Shown: piece after piece, positions 1-8,431 of the stretch
Position numbering within the stretch: position 1 is the first letter of the stretch
Layout: each line of letters begins with the position of its first letter
Assembly (NCBI GenBank): GCA_043720395.1
Contig: JAYSSR010000057.1
Coordinates: 28,138 to 92,137 of the forward strand
Length of the DNA stretch: 64,000 bases
Source of the DNA: JANOYY01 sp043720395
GTDB lineage: Bacteria > Actinomycetota > Acidimicrobiia > Acidimicrobiales > JANYDT01
Reading direction: 5' to 3'
The notes under the pieces: generated by a model
Told to the model about the DNA's origin: nothing
The model's database searches: none
The model's input: only the letters and a program-made list of their open reading frames with translations
Position numbers and translations under genes: made by a program

Positions 1-1
1 G

Positions 2-1153
2 GAAATCGCAGACGCTGGCAACGGCATGATCGCGTCCGGCAAACGCTTGGTTCCTGGACCGCCGAACCGAACAAGTGTCGAGTCGACGCCAGCATCGATT
101 GCGGAGTGGGTTCGGTCGAAGCTGACCGGTCGCGTCACGATGTATTTCATTGACAACGAACCCGAGCTTTGGGACTCCACCCATGCAGATGTCCACCCCG
201 ATGCTGTCGGCTACGACGAAATTCTTCGCAAGACGATCGACTATGCCTCCGCAATTCGCCAGGGCGATCCCTCCGCCGTGATCGCCGCTCCGTCGTCGTG
301 GGGATGGCCGGCCTACAGTTACTCAGGGATCGATGCGAAGGCGGGCTTCGACAAGGCCCCTGACCGGCGTGCTCATGGCAACCTCCCATTCCTCGCGTGG
401 TACCTGCAAGAGGTACGGGCCTACGAGCAAAAGCACAATGTGACGCTGCTCAACCTGTTGGACGTACACTTCTATCCGGCTGCGAGCGGTGTGTTTTCGA
501 ACACCACCGACGCAGACACTGCCGCCCTGCGTATTCGACAGGTTCGGGGGCTCTGGGACCAGAGCTATGTCGATGAATCCTGGGTCGGCGAGGCGATCTA
601 TCTGATTCCTCGGCTCCGTGCGTGGATCGACAAGTACCGCCCAGGTCTTGGCATCTCGATCGGTGAGTGGAATTTCGGCGGGGAGAACCATATGAGTGGT
701 GGTCTGGCCACGGCGGAAGCCCTCGGGCGCTTCGGTAGGGAAGGAGTGACGTCGGCGTATTACTGGACTGCGCCACCGCCAGGGAGCCCGTCCGCCATGG
801 CGTTCCGTGCCTTTCGCAACTTCGACGGGAAGGGCGGAAAATTTCATGATATATCCATCGACGCGCTGGTGAATAATGGGAACGGAACTCGCGAGAACCT
901 TTCGGTTTTTGCGTCGAAGAATGCCGTCCAGAGTCAACTTGTCTTCGTAATACTGAATACGAGTCCATCAGCACAGCGAGTGGCCGATGTTGCACTGAAT
1001 GACTGTGGTCGGCTCCAAAGCTTCGAGACCTTCCGCTATGCCGTCGGGTCGCGGGGTTTCGAGGAGGGTCCCACGTATGCTGCCCGACGTGACTCGTTCG
1101 CGGTTGCCTTGCCGCCGTACTCGATCACCGTCGTCAGGGCTCAGACGCGCTGA
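2..1153 (+). CDS. GH44-type glycoside hydrolase, 3' part (5' end outside window)
   Basis: The reading frame is open to the left edge, so the N-terminus is missing; 383 residues are visible. The segment YFIDNEPELW followed by TH..VHP is the typical GH44 signature, whose Glu in DNEP is the acid/base. The later ISIGEWNFGG supplies a Glu in the position of the nucleophile. After about residue 290 the protein becomes a beta-rich tail (ENLSVFASKN, LVFVILN, ALPPYSITVV), as expected for the C-terminal sandwich domain of GH44 enzymes. Known members act on cellulose, xyloglucan or related beta-glucans; the substrate here is unknown. The next gene follows after 69 bp on the same strand. No secretion signal can be judged because the start lies outside the window. 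Family call is good, substrate uncertain. Confidence 0.8.
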   Translation, partial: EIADAGNGMIASGKRLVPGPPNRTSVESTPASIAEWVRSKLTGRVTMYFIDNEPELWDSTHADVHPDAVGYDEILRKTIDYASAIRQGDPSAVIAAPSSWGWPAYSYSGIDAKAGFDKAPDRRAHGNLPFLAWYLQEVRAYEQKHNVTLLNLLDVHFYPAASGVFSNTTDADTAALRIRQVRGLWDQSYVDESWVGEAIYLIPRLRAWIDKYRPGLGISIGEWNFGGENHMSGGLATAEALGRFGREGVTSAYYWTAPPPGSPSAMAFRAFRNFDGKGGKFHDISIDALVNNGNGTRENLSVFASKNAVQSQLVFVILNTSPSAQRVADVALNDCGRLQSFETFRYAVGSRGFEEGPTYAARRDSFAVALPPYSITVVRAQTR

Positions 1154-1222
1154 GACGCGCTCAGACCCGCTGGCAATGAGCTTTCCTTCAAGTCCGAATG
1201 TGGTGACGCCGATGACCGACTC

Positions 1223-2761
1223 GTGACGATGCCCGCAATCGCGCACGATCCGCACGTCGGTGACCAGCACACGCCCGGCTCGGTGCCGGGTGGACTTGAG
1301 CTGCACTCCGACGCGTCCGTCGTGGGACTCGACATCTCCGAGGTTTCGGTCGTGTTGGTCGAGGGTCAGCCGGTCGTGGTTCCGCTGCCTCGCTCAGTTG
1401 CGGTCGACGCGGGATTCGAGCTCCTGGACGTTGCGGACGACGTGCTCTTCGCGCTCGGCGTCCGGCGTCCGGTCGCAGTGGACTCTCCCGTCGCAGCAGC
1501 TCCCGTTCCCGAGGCACAACTTCTTCAGGTGGGAGACCTTGATTCCCCGGTGGATGCTTTGGCCCCGGTAACGGACAAACTGGCTCGTCCAGCGATGCCC
1601 TCGTCGCCGGTCGAGCCCGTTCTTGCGCCGGGCGTTGCACGACGAATCGATGACCAGGACAACCTGACCGAAGACATTTTCCGTCTCGAACACCAATCGG
1701 ACGCAGGTTCACCAGCTCGGCCCTACGCAGTTGGTGCCGCCGCCAGGCACGATGGAATCGACGCGGAACCCCAGGTCTGGCCCGACGTGGAACGCCGTCA
1801 CCACGACCGAGACGCTTCGTCTGAGGCTGATCGCATCGAAACCGGTGCCACCGATGACGGACCGATTACCCCTGCCCCGAGCCGGGCCGAACCAATGGAG
1901 TCTTCCGTGTTGAGTCTTGCAGAGGCACCGTTGTTCCCTGCGGAGGTGCCGTTGTTTCCTGCCGCCGAGGCACCTCTGTTTCCGGCGGACGCACCGTTGT
2001 TTCCTGCCGCCGAGGCACCTCTGTTTCCGGCGGAGGCACCGTTGTTTCCGGCCGAGGCACCTCTGTTTCCTGCGGCACGACCCCTGTTGGTGGAGGCCAG
2101 TCACGCACGTCGGACGACCTCAAGCGGATTTGTGCTTCGCCTTGATGACCTTTCCATCACTGCCGGTGACATTGTGGTGGTGCGCGGTGGCGAGCGGTCG
2201 GGCAAGACGCTGCTCGTGCGACTCCTCGCGGGGTTTGACTCGCTCGATTCGGGCACGCTGGACGTAGCTGGAACGTCGAATGCGCTGATCTCGGACGAGG
2301 AGCGGACTATCCGGGAAGGGGCATCGCTCGGTTATGCCTCGACGGCACCGATGCTCGTGACCGACCTCACGGTGCTCGAGAACGTCGAACTCGCGCTTCT
2401 CGTGCAGGAGGTCGCCGCCGGTGATGCTGAGACCGCTGCCCGTGTCGAACTTCAAGCGCTCGGCATCGAGCATCTGGCCGAACGTCGCGGCGATTCTCTC
2501 GCGAGGTCCGAGGCGGTCAAGGTGGGACTGGCCCGGGCGCTCGTCGGCGAGCCGGCCCTGATTGTCGCCGACGATGTCACTCTCGGTCTGGCAGACGACA
2601 CCGTCAGCGACCTCCTCTATCGCCTTCTTGTTGTGGCATTCGAGGGTTCCGCAGTCGTCGTCACAACGACCGATCCGCGGGTTTGGCACGCGTTGGTCGT
2701 CGAGCGAGGAGCGCGGGCGGCGTCGCTCGACAACGGCCTGCTGGTCCTCGACTCCGAGTAA
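1223..2761 (+). CDS. ABC-like ATPase with long N-terminal extension and EAPLFPA repeats
   Basis: A 512-aa protein. Residues 1 to about 230 are acidic, low in recognisable motifs and probably partly disordered. Residues about 233-284 contain seven near-perfect copies of (A)EAPLFPA. The C-terminal part (about 297-512) resembles an ABC ATPase: Walker A GGERSGKT, a signature region reading LARSEAVKVGLARAL instead of LSGGQ, and Walker B LIVADDV, where Asp replaces the usual catalytic Glu. The degenerate signature and catalytic position argue against a standard transporter NBD, and no permease is adjacent. A regulatory or structural NTP-binding role is possible. The start is GTG at 1223 or ATG at 1229; neither has a clear ribosome site. 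The first 450 bases are also open on the other strand, so the extreme N-terminus is less certain than the ATPase part. Confidence 0.65.
   Translation: MTMPAIAHDPHVGDQHTPGSVPGGLELHSDASVVGLDISEVSVVLVEGQPVVVPLPRSVAVDAGFELLDVADDVLFALGVRRPVAVDSPVAAAPVPEAQLLQVGDLDSPVDALAPVTDKLARPAMPSSPVEPVLAPGVARRIDDQDNLTEDIFRLEHQSDAGSPARPYAVGAAARHDGIDAEPQVWPDVERRHHDRDASSEADRIETGATDDGPITPAPSRAEPMESSVLSLAEAPLFPAEVPLFPAAEAPLFPADAPLFPAAEAPLFPAEAPLFPAEAPLFPAARPLLVEASHARRTTSSGFVLRLDDLSITAGDIVVVRGGERSGKTLLVRLLAGFDSLDSGTLDVAGTSNALISDEERTIREGASLGYASTAPMLVTDLTVLENVELALLVQEVAAGDAETAARVELQALGIEHLAERRGDSLARSEAVKVGLARALVGEPALIVADDVTLGLADDTVSDLLYRLLVVAFEGSAVVVTTTDPRVWHALVVERGARAASLDNGLLVLDSE
1919..2074 (+). repeat. Seven tandem EAPLFPA-coding repeats
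   Basis: In-frame tandem repeat of about 21-24 bp units coding for EAPLFPA, EVPLFPA, AEAPLFPA, DAPLFPA, AEAPLFPA, EAPLFPA, EAPLFPA. Units alternate between two codon versions (gcaccgttgtttcc and gcacctctgtttcc), which suggests duplication of a two-unit block. The repeat lies between the acidic N-terminal region and the ATPase domain. Confidence 0.9.
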
Positions 2762-2822
2762 CTCTGCGAGGTCATTTCGATCTGGTCGACTGCTGCAATG
2801 AATTGGACCATCATTGTGAGCG

Positions 2823-3752
2823 ATGGATCTTCGCCAGCTCGCTGCGCTGACCGCGGTCGCTGACTGCGGCACGTTCTCCGCGGCCGCAGATCGCCTGCAC
2901 ACGGTCCAGTCAAACATCTCCGCGCATATCGCCCGCCTGGAGCGCCAACTCGGAGTGCAGCTCATCGACCGGACGGCCGGACGGCTCACCGAGGAGGGCG
3001 AAGTCGTTGTTGCCCGGGCGAGGCGCATCCACAACGAGCTTGAGGCGCTCGTGGCCGACGTCAACGCGTTGCGCAACGAGGTCATCGGCGAAGTGCGCGT
3101 CGGGATCATCGGCACCGTTGCCCGATGGCTCGTGCCTGCGTTGCACGATCGAATGAACGAAATGCATCCAGGTGTGCACATGGTGGTCGTCGATGCGTCG
3201 ACAACGTCGTTGGCACCGCAGCTACTCGCCGGTTCGCTGTCGCTCGCCGTCGTCAACCTGCCAATCGCCGATCCCGAGATGAGTGTCACGATGCTCTTCA
3301 GCGAGGAGATGCTGGCGGTGATCCCACTCGGGCACTCGCTGTTCGGGCGAACCTCATTGTCGGTAACGGACCTCCACGAGATCCCGCTGATCCTCCCGCC
3401 GCGTGGAACGTCGTACCGCAACGAGCTGGATCGTTCCGTCGAAGCGGCGGACATCACCCTCGTGCCGCAGGCGGAGATCGACGGGGTGCGGCTCATTACG
3501 TCGCTTGCCTTCGACGGCGTCGGGGTGGCCGTGGTCCCGTCGACCGCTGTGCCTGTATTCCTGTCCGGCCCCTGGAAGGCGCTGCCGATCAGCGGCATGC
3601 TGCCGCGATCGGTCGGGGTCGTGCAGCGCCGACGTGGCATGCTCCCGGCCCCGGCTCGGGCACTGTTGTCGGTGTTGCGCGAGGTGCTGCCGGTCGAGGC
3701 AGCAAAACAGCGGGGCGTGTCGCTTGCCGTGCCGGTGCCGCCTTCAGGCTGA
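2823..3752 (+). CDS. LysR-family transcriptional regulator
   Basis: A 309-aa protein of standard LysR length. Residues 1-60 form the winged helix-turn-helix (MDLRQLAALTAVADCGTFSAAA, then QSNISAHIARLERQLGVQLIDR). Residues about 88-290 form the periplasmic-binding-protein-like effector domain (VRVGIIGTVARWLVPALHDR, LILPPRGTSYRNELDRSVE, ITSLAFDGVGVAVVPSTAV). The ATG sits 61 bp after the ABC-like gene and 16-43 bp before the F420 oxidoreductase, so it may be cotranscribed with either. LysR regulators often control a divergent neighbour; none is divergent here, so the downstream oxidoreductase is the most likely target. The effector is unknown. Confidence 0.92.
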   Translation: MDLRQLAALTAVADCGTFSAAADRLHTVQSNISAHIARLERQLGVQLIDRTAGRLTEEGEVVVARARRIHNELEALVADVNALRNEVIGEVRVGIIGTVARWLVPALHDRMNEMHPGVHMVVVDASTTSLAPQLLAGSLSLAVVNLPIADPEMSVTMLFSEEMLAVIPLGHSLFGRTSLSVTDLHEIPLILPPRGTSYRNELDRSVEAADITLVPQAEIDGVRLITSLAFDGVGVAVVPSTAVPVFLSGPWKALPISGMLPRSVGVVQRRRGMLPAPARALLSVLREVLPVEAAKQRGVSLAVPVPPSG

Positions 3753-3795
3753 GGGCGGTGGGTCCTGATTGGCCCGTCCGGTAGCGTCGTGGTCG

Positions 3796-4743
3796 ATGCC
3801 CATCACGCCCGTCCATGCATCCAAACCGTTCCGATTCGGCATTCAGGTGCGCAACGCTCCGACTGGAACCGCCTGGCGTGTCCTTGCTCGCAAGGCCGAA
3901 GACCTCGGCTTTTCAACGCTGTTCATGCCGGACCACTTCGACGACGCATGGAGCCCGACCGTCCCGCTCACGGTTGCCGCGGAAGCAACCTCGACGTTGC
4001 GCGTCGGGGCGCTGGTGTTCGACAACGACTACCGCCATCCGCTGATACTTGCCCGTGACATGGCGGCCCTGGACGTGATCACGGAGGGGCGCGTCGAGTT
4101 CGGTCTCGGAGCGGGCTGGATGACGTCGGACTATGAACAGTCCGGGATCGCACACGACCGTGCGGGCGTGCGAATCGACCGAATGGAGGAAGCTTTGGCA
4201 GTGGTCCGACAGCTGTGGACGCAGGACTCGGCGACCTTCTCGGGCACCCACTATCAGCTCCGTGAGGCGACCTGTCGACCCGTTCCCTTCACGCCGGGCG
4301 GCCCGCCGGTGCTGATTGGCGGGGGCGGCAAGCGGGTGCTCGGCGTTGCCGCGCGGCACGCGTCGATCGTCGGCGTGAACCCCGAGCTCTACGACGGTGT
4401 CGGCGGGGCCGTCGCTGCGTCAACCGCGGTCGCCGACCGATACCACGAACGTATCGGATGGATTCGTGACGCGGCTGGCGAACGCTTCGACGACATCGAG
4501 CTGCAGATCCTGTGCCAGTTCGAGCAGGTCACCCCAGACCGTGACGCGCTCTACGCAGGAATGGCCCCGATGTTCGGGCTAAGTGCGGAGCAGGCCGCAC
4601 GGGTTCCGGTGGTGTTGGCGGGAACGGTGGAGCAGATCATCGAGCAGTTGCAGGAGCGTCGTGCGGAGTTCGGGTTCAGTTATGTGGTCGTCCATGACCT
4701 CGACGCGTTTGCTCCGGTGGTCGCGGCGTTGGCCGGGCAGTAA
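3796..4743 (+). CDS. LLM-class F420-dependent oxidoreductase
   Basis: About 315 aa with the bacterial luciferase-like TIM-barrel pattern: FRFGIQVRNAPTG, ARKAEDLGFSTLFMPDHF, LRVGALVFDNDYRHPLILA, DVITEGRVEFGLGAGWM, RMEEALAVVRQLW, PVLIGGGGKRVLGVAARHA. This resembles the mycobacterial MSMEG_2516-type F420 subfamily. It likely reduces or oxidises an organic substrate using cofactor F420; the substrate is unknown. I chose ATG 3796 over the upstream TTG 3769, because the extra nine residues are not family-like. It directly follows the LysR gene, and nadD begins 6 bp after its stop. Confidence 0.85.
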   Translation: MPITPVHASKPFRFGIQVRNAPTGTAWRVLARKAEDLGFSTLFMPDHFDDAWSPTVPLTVAAEATSTLRVGALVFDNDYRHPLILARDMAALDVITEGRVEFGLGAGWMTSDYEQSGIAHDRAGVRIDRMEEALAVVRQLWTQDSATFSGTHYQLREATCRPVPFTPGGPPVLIGGGGKRVLGVAARHASIVGVNPELYDGVGGAVAASTAVADRYHERIGWIRDAAGERFDDIELQILCQFEQVTPDRDALYAGMAPMFGLSAEQAARVPVVLAGTVEQIIEQLQERRAEFGFSYVVVHDLDAFAPVVAALAGQ

Positions 4744-4749
4744 GCGCGC

Positions 4750-5403
4750 ATGACTTCTGGCTCTGGTTCTGCTGCCGGCGCTGCCTCCGGTGCCCGTTCG
4801 ACGCGGTCGCCGGGCGTCGAGCGCGTCGGTGTCTTCGGTGGAACGTTCGATCCAATCCACGTCGCTCACCTTGCGGTCGGCGTCGCTGCACAGCACCAAC
4901 TCGGCCTGGACCGCGTGCTGTTCATGGTCGCGAACGTGCCGTGGCAGAAGGCCCAGCAGCGTCAGGTGAGTTCGGCCGAGGACCGGTTCGCGATGGTCGC
5001 GGCGTGCGTGCGTGGCCATGGCGGGTTTGAGGCGAGCCGCCTGGAGATGGACCGTGGCGGTGACAGCTTCACGGCGGACACACTCGCGGCGCTGGCCCGC
5101 CCGAGCCGTGAGCTCTATTTGATCATCGGGTCCGATCTGGTTGGCGACCTCACAACCTGGCGGCGCTGGGAAGAACTTCCCGCGATGTGTACGTTGGCGG
5201 TGGCGCATCGTCCGGGCGAGGCGGACACGGGTTCGCTCGCGCCGGGCTGGCGAACGATTGCCGTGCACCTTCCGGCGCTCGAAATTTCGAGCACGGAGCT
5301 GCGTTCGATGGTGCGTGAGGGGCGTCCGATCGACTATCTCGTGCCTTCGGCTGCCGTCGACGTGATCATCGACAAGAATCTCTACCGAGAACCCTCCCCA
5401 TGA
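4750..5403 (+). CDS. nadD: Nicotinate-nucleotide adenylyltransferase
   Basis: Converts nicotinate mononucleotide and ATP to deamido-NAD in NAD biosynthesis. The nucleotidyltransferase motif VFGGTFDPIHVAHL (about residues 28-41) carries the (H/T)xxH-type ATP site. The C-terminal ISSTELR (about residue 180) is the second family motif. The first 25 residues are a Ser/Ala/Gly-rich extension without conservation, and no better downstream start exists before the core. The stop overlaps the rsfS start by 4 nt (ATGA). The nadD-rsfS pair is a common actinobacterial arrangement. Confidence 0.95.
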   Translation: MTSGSGSAAGAASGARSTRSPGVERVGVFGGTFDPIHVAHLAVGVAAQHQLGLDRVLFMVANVPWQKAQQRQVSSAEDRFAMVAACVRGHGGFEASRLEMDRGGDSFTADTLAALARPSRELYLIIGSDLVGDLTTWRRWEELPAMCTLAVAHRPGEADTGSLAPGWRTIAVHLPALEISSTELRSMVREGRPIDYLVPSAAVDVIIDKNLYREPSP

Positions 5404-5840
5404 ACCCTTCCCCGCACAAGCTCATCATCACACTCGGCGACTCGTCAGCCTTCGTTCCGACGGTTACGACAAAGCCAACCACCGCTTCCGACATCCGTAC
5501 GCTGGCGCTCGTCGCGGCACGAGAGGCCGACGACAAGAAGGGCACCGAGGTGCTCGTGCTCGACGTCGGCGACACGCTTGCGGTCACCGACATGTTCGTG
5601 ATCGCCAGCGCCCCCAACACTCGTCTCGTTTCCTCCATGGCGGGCGCGATCGAAGAGGCGGTCAAGGCCGCGGGCGGCCCCGGTCCCATCGCCACGGAAG
5701 GTCTCGACGAGGCCAACTGGGTCCTGCTCGATTACGGCGGCTTCGTGGTGCACCTCTTCCTGGAGGAGACGCGTCGCTTCTACGACCTGGAGCGCCTGTT
5801 CAACGACGTCCCGGTCGTGGACTGGCGCCTCGAAGTCTGA
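5400..5840 (+). CDS. rsfS: Ribosomal silencing factor RsfS
   Basis: A 146-aa member of the RsfS/Iojap family, which binds ribosomal protein uL14 and blocks subunit joining under starvation. Diagnostic segments are LALVAAREADDKKG, VLDVGDTLAVTDMFVIAS, EGLDEANWVLLDYGGFVVHLF and RRFYDLERLF. The ATG overlaps the nadD stop by 4 nt, implying translational coupling. The N-terminus is about 30 residues longer than the usual start and low in conservation. Its last 61 bp overlap the 3' end of the convergent histidine kinase gene. Confidence 0.95.
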   Translation: MNPSPHKLIITLGDSSAFVPTVTTKPTTASDIRTLALVAAREADDKKGTEVLVLDVGDTLAVTDMFVIASAPNTRLVSSMAGAIEEAVKAAGGPGPIATEGLDEANWVLLDYGGFVVHLFLEETRRFYDLERLFNDVPVVDWRLEV

Positions 5841-7285
5841 TTGCCATCCCGACTGTCGGCTGGAGTCCGGGCGGTGGCTGTCGACGCCTCGCCGAGGTCA
5901 ACGATCGGGAGCGTCACCACGAACCTTGCCCCGGTTTTGCCCGTGCCCGCGTCTTCGACGCTGATCCTTCCGCGGTAGGTGCCAACGATCTGGCGGACGA
6001 TGGCGAGACCGAGACCCGTACCGCCGCTCGCTCGGCTGCGCGACTCGTCGAGCCGGGTGAACCGGTCAAAGATGCGCTCCCTATCCCCGACGGGCACGCC
6101 CGGGCCATCGTCCTCGACGCTCAGCACGACGTCGCTCTTGTCGGCAAACAGTGCGACGGCGATACGCGCCTCGGCGTGCGCTGCGGCATTCTCAAGGAGG
6201 TTGCGCACGATACGGCGGAGCTGGCCGGCATTCGCGCTGACTTCGATCGGCACGACCCCGGACACGTCGATCGAGATAGCGTCGGACGCTCCCCGACGCG
6301 CCTGGATCACCTCGTCGCGAACAAGGTCGTCGAGGTCGATGACCTGGGGTGCAAGAACCGAGCTTTCGGCGTCGGTCCGTGCGAGGAAGAGGAGGTCTCG
6401 GACGAGCCGACTCATGCGCTGATTATCAGCAATGAGCCCTCCGGCGATCGAAGGCCAATCCGCCTCATCCGGATGCGCGCTGGCTACCTCAAGGTCCGTG
6501 AGGCTCGCCGCCAGAGGACTTTGCAGCTCATGAGATGCGTCGGCGACGAAGCGACTCTGTGCCTGCGCCGATCTCTCCAATCGGTCGAGCATCTGGTTCA
6601 TCGCCAGCGCGAGCCTTCCGATCTCGTCGTCGATGCGTGGTTCCGGCACGCGCCGATGGAGGCCCGTCATCGTTATGTCCACGACCTGCTCGCGGATCGC
6701 GTCGACGGGCCGCAACGCTCGACCGACGGCCAGCCAACTCACAGCGGCGACGAGCGCGATCAGGACGGGGAGTCCGGTCAGCAACAGGGTCCGGATCGTC
6801 GACACGCTCTCCTCGAGTTGGTCGAGACTGGTCGCGACCAGCACCGTCGCGGCTCCGGACGGAGCGGTCGCACCGAGGGCGACGACGAGGTAGCGCTCCG
6901 TGCTGTCGTCAGGATTCGGAAGGCCCCGGACGAATTCCGTCGCCGTTTCACCGACATCCGGCTCGAGATTCGAAATGGGTCGGGAACCGACGAGGTCGGC
7001 GCTCGCCGCCAACACCATGCGTTGGTGGTCGATGATCTGGACGGAGCCCTCGTCCTCCGAGTGGCCGGCGAGCAGGACCGGTATCTCGCCCTCGCCGACC
7101 AATGCCGCGATGTCCTGCGCTCGGGCAAGCGCGGAACCACGAAGGTTCTGTTGGAGCGAGTGCCGGAACACCACCAGCAGCAAGGAGGCAGCGACGAGGA
7201 TTCCGATGGCCACGGTGAGGCACGCCGCCGCGACGGTACGCACACGTATTGTTGAGATCGAGGGGCTGCGGAAGCTCTTTAGCAT
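5780..7285 (-). CDS. Sensor histidine kinase (HAMP/HisKA/HATPase)
   Basis: About 501 aa from ATG 7285, which lies 4 nt after the stop of the response regulator gene. TM1 is about residues 17-40, an extracytoplasmic sensor region spans 41-165, TM2 168-188, then HAMP. The H-box VADASHELQSPLA holds the phospho-accepting His near residue 253. The N-box NLLENAAAHAE, G1 DDGPGVP and G2 GGTGLGLAIV are intact, so it should be an active kinase. It is likely the partner of the OmpR-type regulator immediately upstream. The family signature ends with FVVTLP; about 40 further residues are rich in Thr/Ser/Arg and run antisense into the rsfS end. Confidence 0.93.
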   Translation of the reverse strand: MLKSFRSPSISTIRVRTVAAACLTVAIGILVAASLLLVVFRHSLQQNLRGSALARAQDIAALVGEGEIPVLLAGHSEDEGSVQIIDHQRMVLAASADLVGSRPISNLEPDVGETATEFVRGLPNPDDSTERYLVVALGATAPSGAATVLVATSLDQLEESVSTIRTLLLTGLPVLIALVAAVSWLAVGRALRPVDAIREQVVDITMTGLHRRVPEPRIDDEIGRLALAMNQMLDRLERSAQAQSRFVADASHELQSPLAASLTDLEVASAHPDEADWPSIAGGLIADNQRMSRLVRDLLFLARTDAESSVLAPQVIDLDDLVRDEVIQARRGASDAISIDVSGVVPIEVSANAGQLRRIVRNLLENAAAHAEARIAVALFADKSDVVLSVEDDGPGVPVGDRERIFDRFTRLDESRSRASGGTGLGLAIVRQIVGTYRGRISVEDAGTGKTGARFVVTLPIVDLGEASTATARTPADSRDGNQTSRRQSTTGTSLNRRSRS

Positions 7286-7289
7286 TGCG

Positions 7290-7964
7290 TCATCCGTCAG
7301 GGTCGAGGCGGTAGCCGACGAGTCTGATGGTCGTGATGCTCGAGCGTCCGAACGCCGCGTCGATCTTCCTTCGCAGGTATCCGATGTAGACCTCCACGAT
7401 GTTCGGGTCACCGTCGAATGCGAAGTCCCAAACGTGATTCAAGATGTCGGCCTTCGACACGACCTCGCCCGCCCTGGACATGAGGAATTCGAGAACGGCG
7501 AACTGTCGTTGGGTGAGCACGATCTCGACGTCGCCCCGCCAGCAGCGGTGCCGTGCGGGGTCGAGGCGGAGGTCGCCCGCAGTGAGCACCGTAGGGCGGA
7601 CGTGCGACGAACGCCGAATGAGCGCGTGAAGGTGCGCGACGAGCACCACCAGCGAGCACGGTTTGGAGAGGAAGTCGTCGGCACCGGTGTCGAGCGCGTT
7701 CGCGTGATCGCGCTCGTCGGTCTTCGCCGTGAGCATCAGGATCGGCGTCCACACGCCCGACGACCGGAGGTCCTCGCAGAGTCGGAAGCCGCTGCGCTTC
7801 GGCAGCATCGCGTCGAGGACGATCGCGTCGTAGGCGTTCTCGGTACCGAACCAGAATCCTTCGTCGCCATCGGTCGCGAGGTCCACCGCGAACCCTTCAC
7901 GTTCCAGGCCGCGCTTCGTGGCATCGGCCAGTCGCGTGTCGTCCTCCACGAGAAGCAATCGCAT
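7290..7964 (-). CDS. OmpR/PhoB-family response regulator
   Basis: A 224-aa protein. The receiver domain (1-120) has acidic pocket EDD at 7-9, phospho-acceptor Asp51 in VLDAMLP, and the switch Lys in LSKPCS. The winged-helix output domain (about 130-224) shows LTQRQFAVLEFLMSRAGEVVSKADIL and VEVYIGYLRRKID. It forms an operon with the kinase downstream and is divergent from the PepSY gene. OmpR-family regulators bind tandem direct repeats with an 11-bp period; such a repeat lies at 8035-8054 in the shared upstream region, and a similar one before the RND operon. Confidence 0.95.
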   Translation of the reverse strand: MRLLLVEDDTRLADATKRGLEREGFAVDLATDGDEGFWFGTENAYDAIVLDAMLPKRSGFRLCEDLRSSGVWTPILMLTAKTDERDHANALDTGADDFLSKPCSLVVLVAHLHALIRRSSHVRPTVLTAGDLRLDPARHRCWRGDVEIVLTQRQFAVLEFLMSRAGEVVSKADILNHVWDFAFDGDPNIVEVYIGYLRRKIDAAFGRSSITTIRLVGYRLDPDG

Positions 7965-8034
7965 GGAGTGAGCATTGGTGAGCCGGGGCGCGGCGTCAAT
8001 TTTGCCCTGGAGAGGCGGTCGGGGCTGGTGATTA

Positions 8035-8056
8035 TCAGCGGGTGTTCAGGTGGGCA
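8035..8056 (+). promoter_or_regulatory. Candidate response-regulator box (11-bp direct repeat)
   Basis: Tandem half-sites TCAGCGGGTGT and TCAGGTGGGCA start at 8035 and 8046, exactly 11 bp apart, 30-50 bp before the PepSY start. An 11-bp period is what OmpR/PhoB-type regulators use. A very similar pair occurs at 16201-16222. Confidence 0.4.
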
Positions 8057-8085
8057 TCGATACGATGGCCCGAAGGAGGTGCGTC

Positions 8086-8427
8086 ATGGTTTCGACGTGG
8101 TGGCAATCGAAGCGGGTTCGCCGGGCAGGTGTCGTCGGTACCGCACTCATCGCGCTCAGCGTTGGTGGTGGAGCATTCGCGTTGGCGGGTGACGAAGGTG
8201 GCCGGGAAACCGGTCCGGGCGCAGACCATGCCATTTCTGCCGCCCTGGTCATCACCGAGGGTGGGCGGGCGAATTCCGTCGAACGTGACTCCGAGGACGG
8301 TGCCACCTGGGAGGTTGAAGTGACACGAACCGACGGCGCGACGGTCGACGTCCGACTTGATGCAGCCTTCGGGCTCGTGGTCGTCGAGGACGATCGCGAG
8401 GACGTCGGCGAGGCGACCAGCCGCTGA
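8086..8427 (+). CDS. PepSY-domain membrane/secreted protein
   Basis: About 113 aa. I chose ATG 8086 because AAGGAGGT lies 5 nt before it; the upstream in-frame starts at 8050 and 8065 have no comparable site. A basic N-terminus and one hydrophobic segment (about residues 12-32, ending AFALAG) suggest a signal anchor or signal peptide. The rest matches a single PepSY-like repeat (DHAISAALVITEGGRANSVE, TWEVEVTRTDGATVDVRLD). PepSY proteins are often encoded beside two-component systems and thought to modulate the sensor or report envelope stress; this gene is divergent from such a pair. It converges on the lipoprotein gene 4 bp away. Confidence 0.75.
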   Translation: MVSTWWQSKRVRRAGVVGTALIALSVGGGAFALAGDEGGRETGPGADHAISAALVITEGGRANSVERDSEDGATWEVEVTRTDGATVDVRLDAAFGLVVVEDDREDVGEATSR

Positions 8428-8431
8428 GCAG

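Noticed and set aside
1394..1696. Possible minus-strand gene opposite the N-terminus of the ABC-like protein
   Set aside because: Broken by stops on both sides and no family resemblance; kept as a caution on the N-terminal extent only.
6176..7255. 359-aa plus-strand frame opposite the histidine kinase
   Set aside because: No motifs and typical antisense composition; the kinase motifs on the minus strand are intact.
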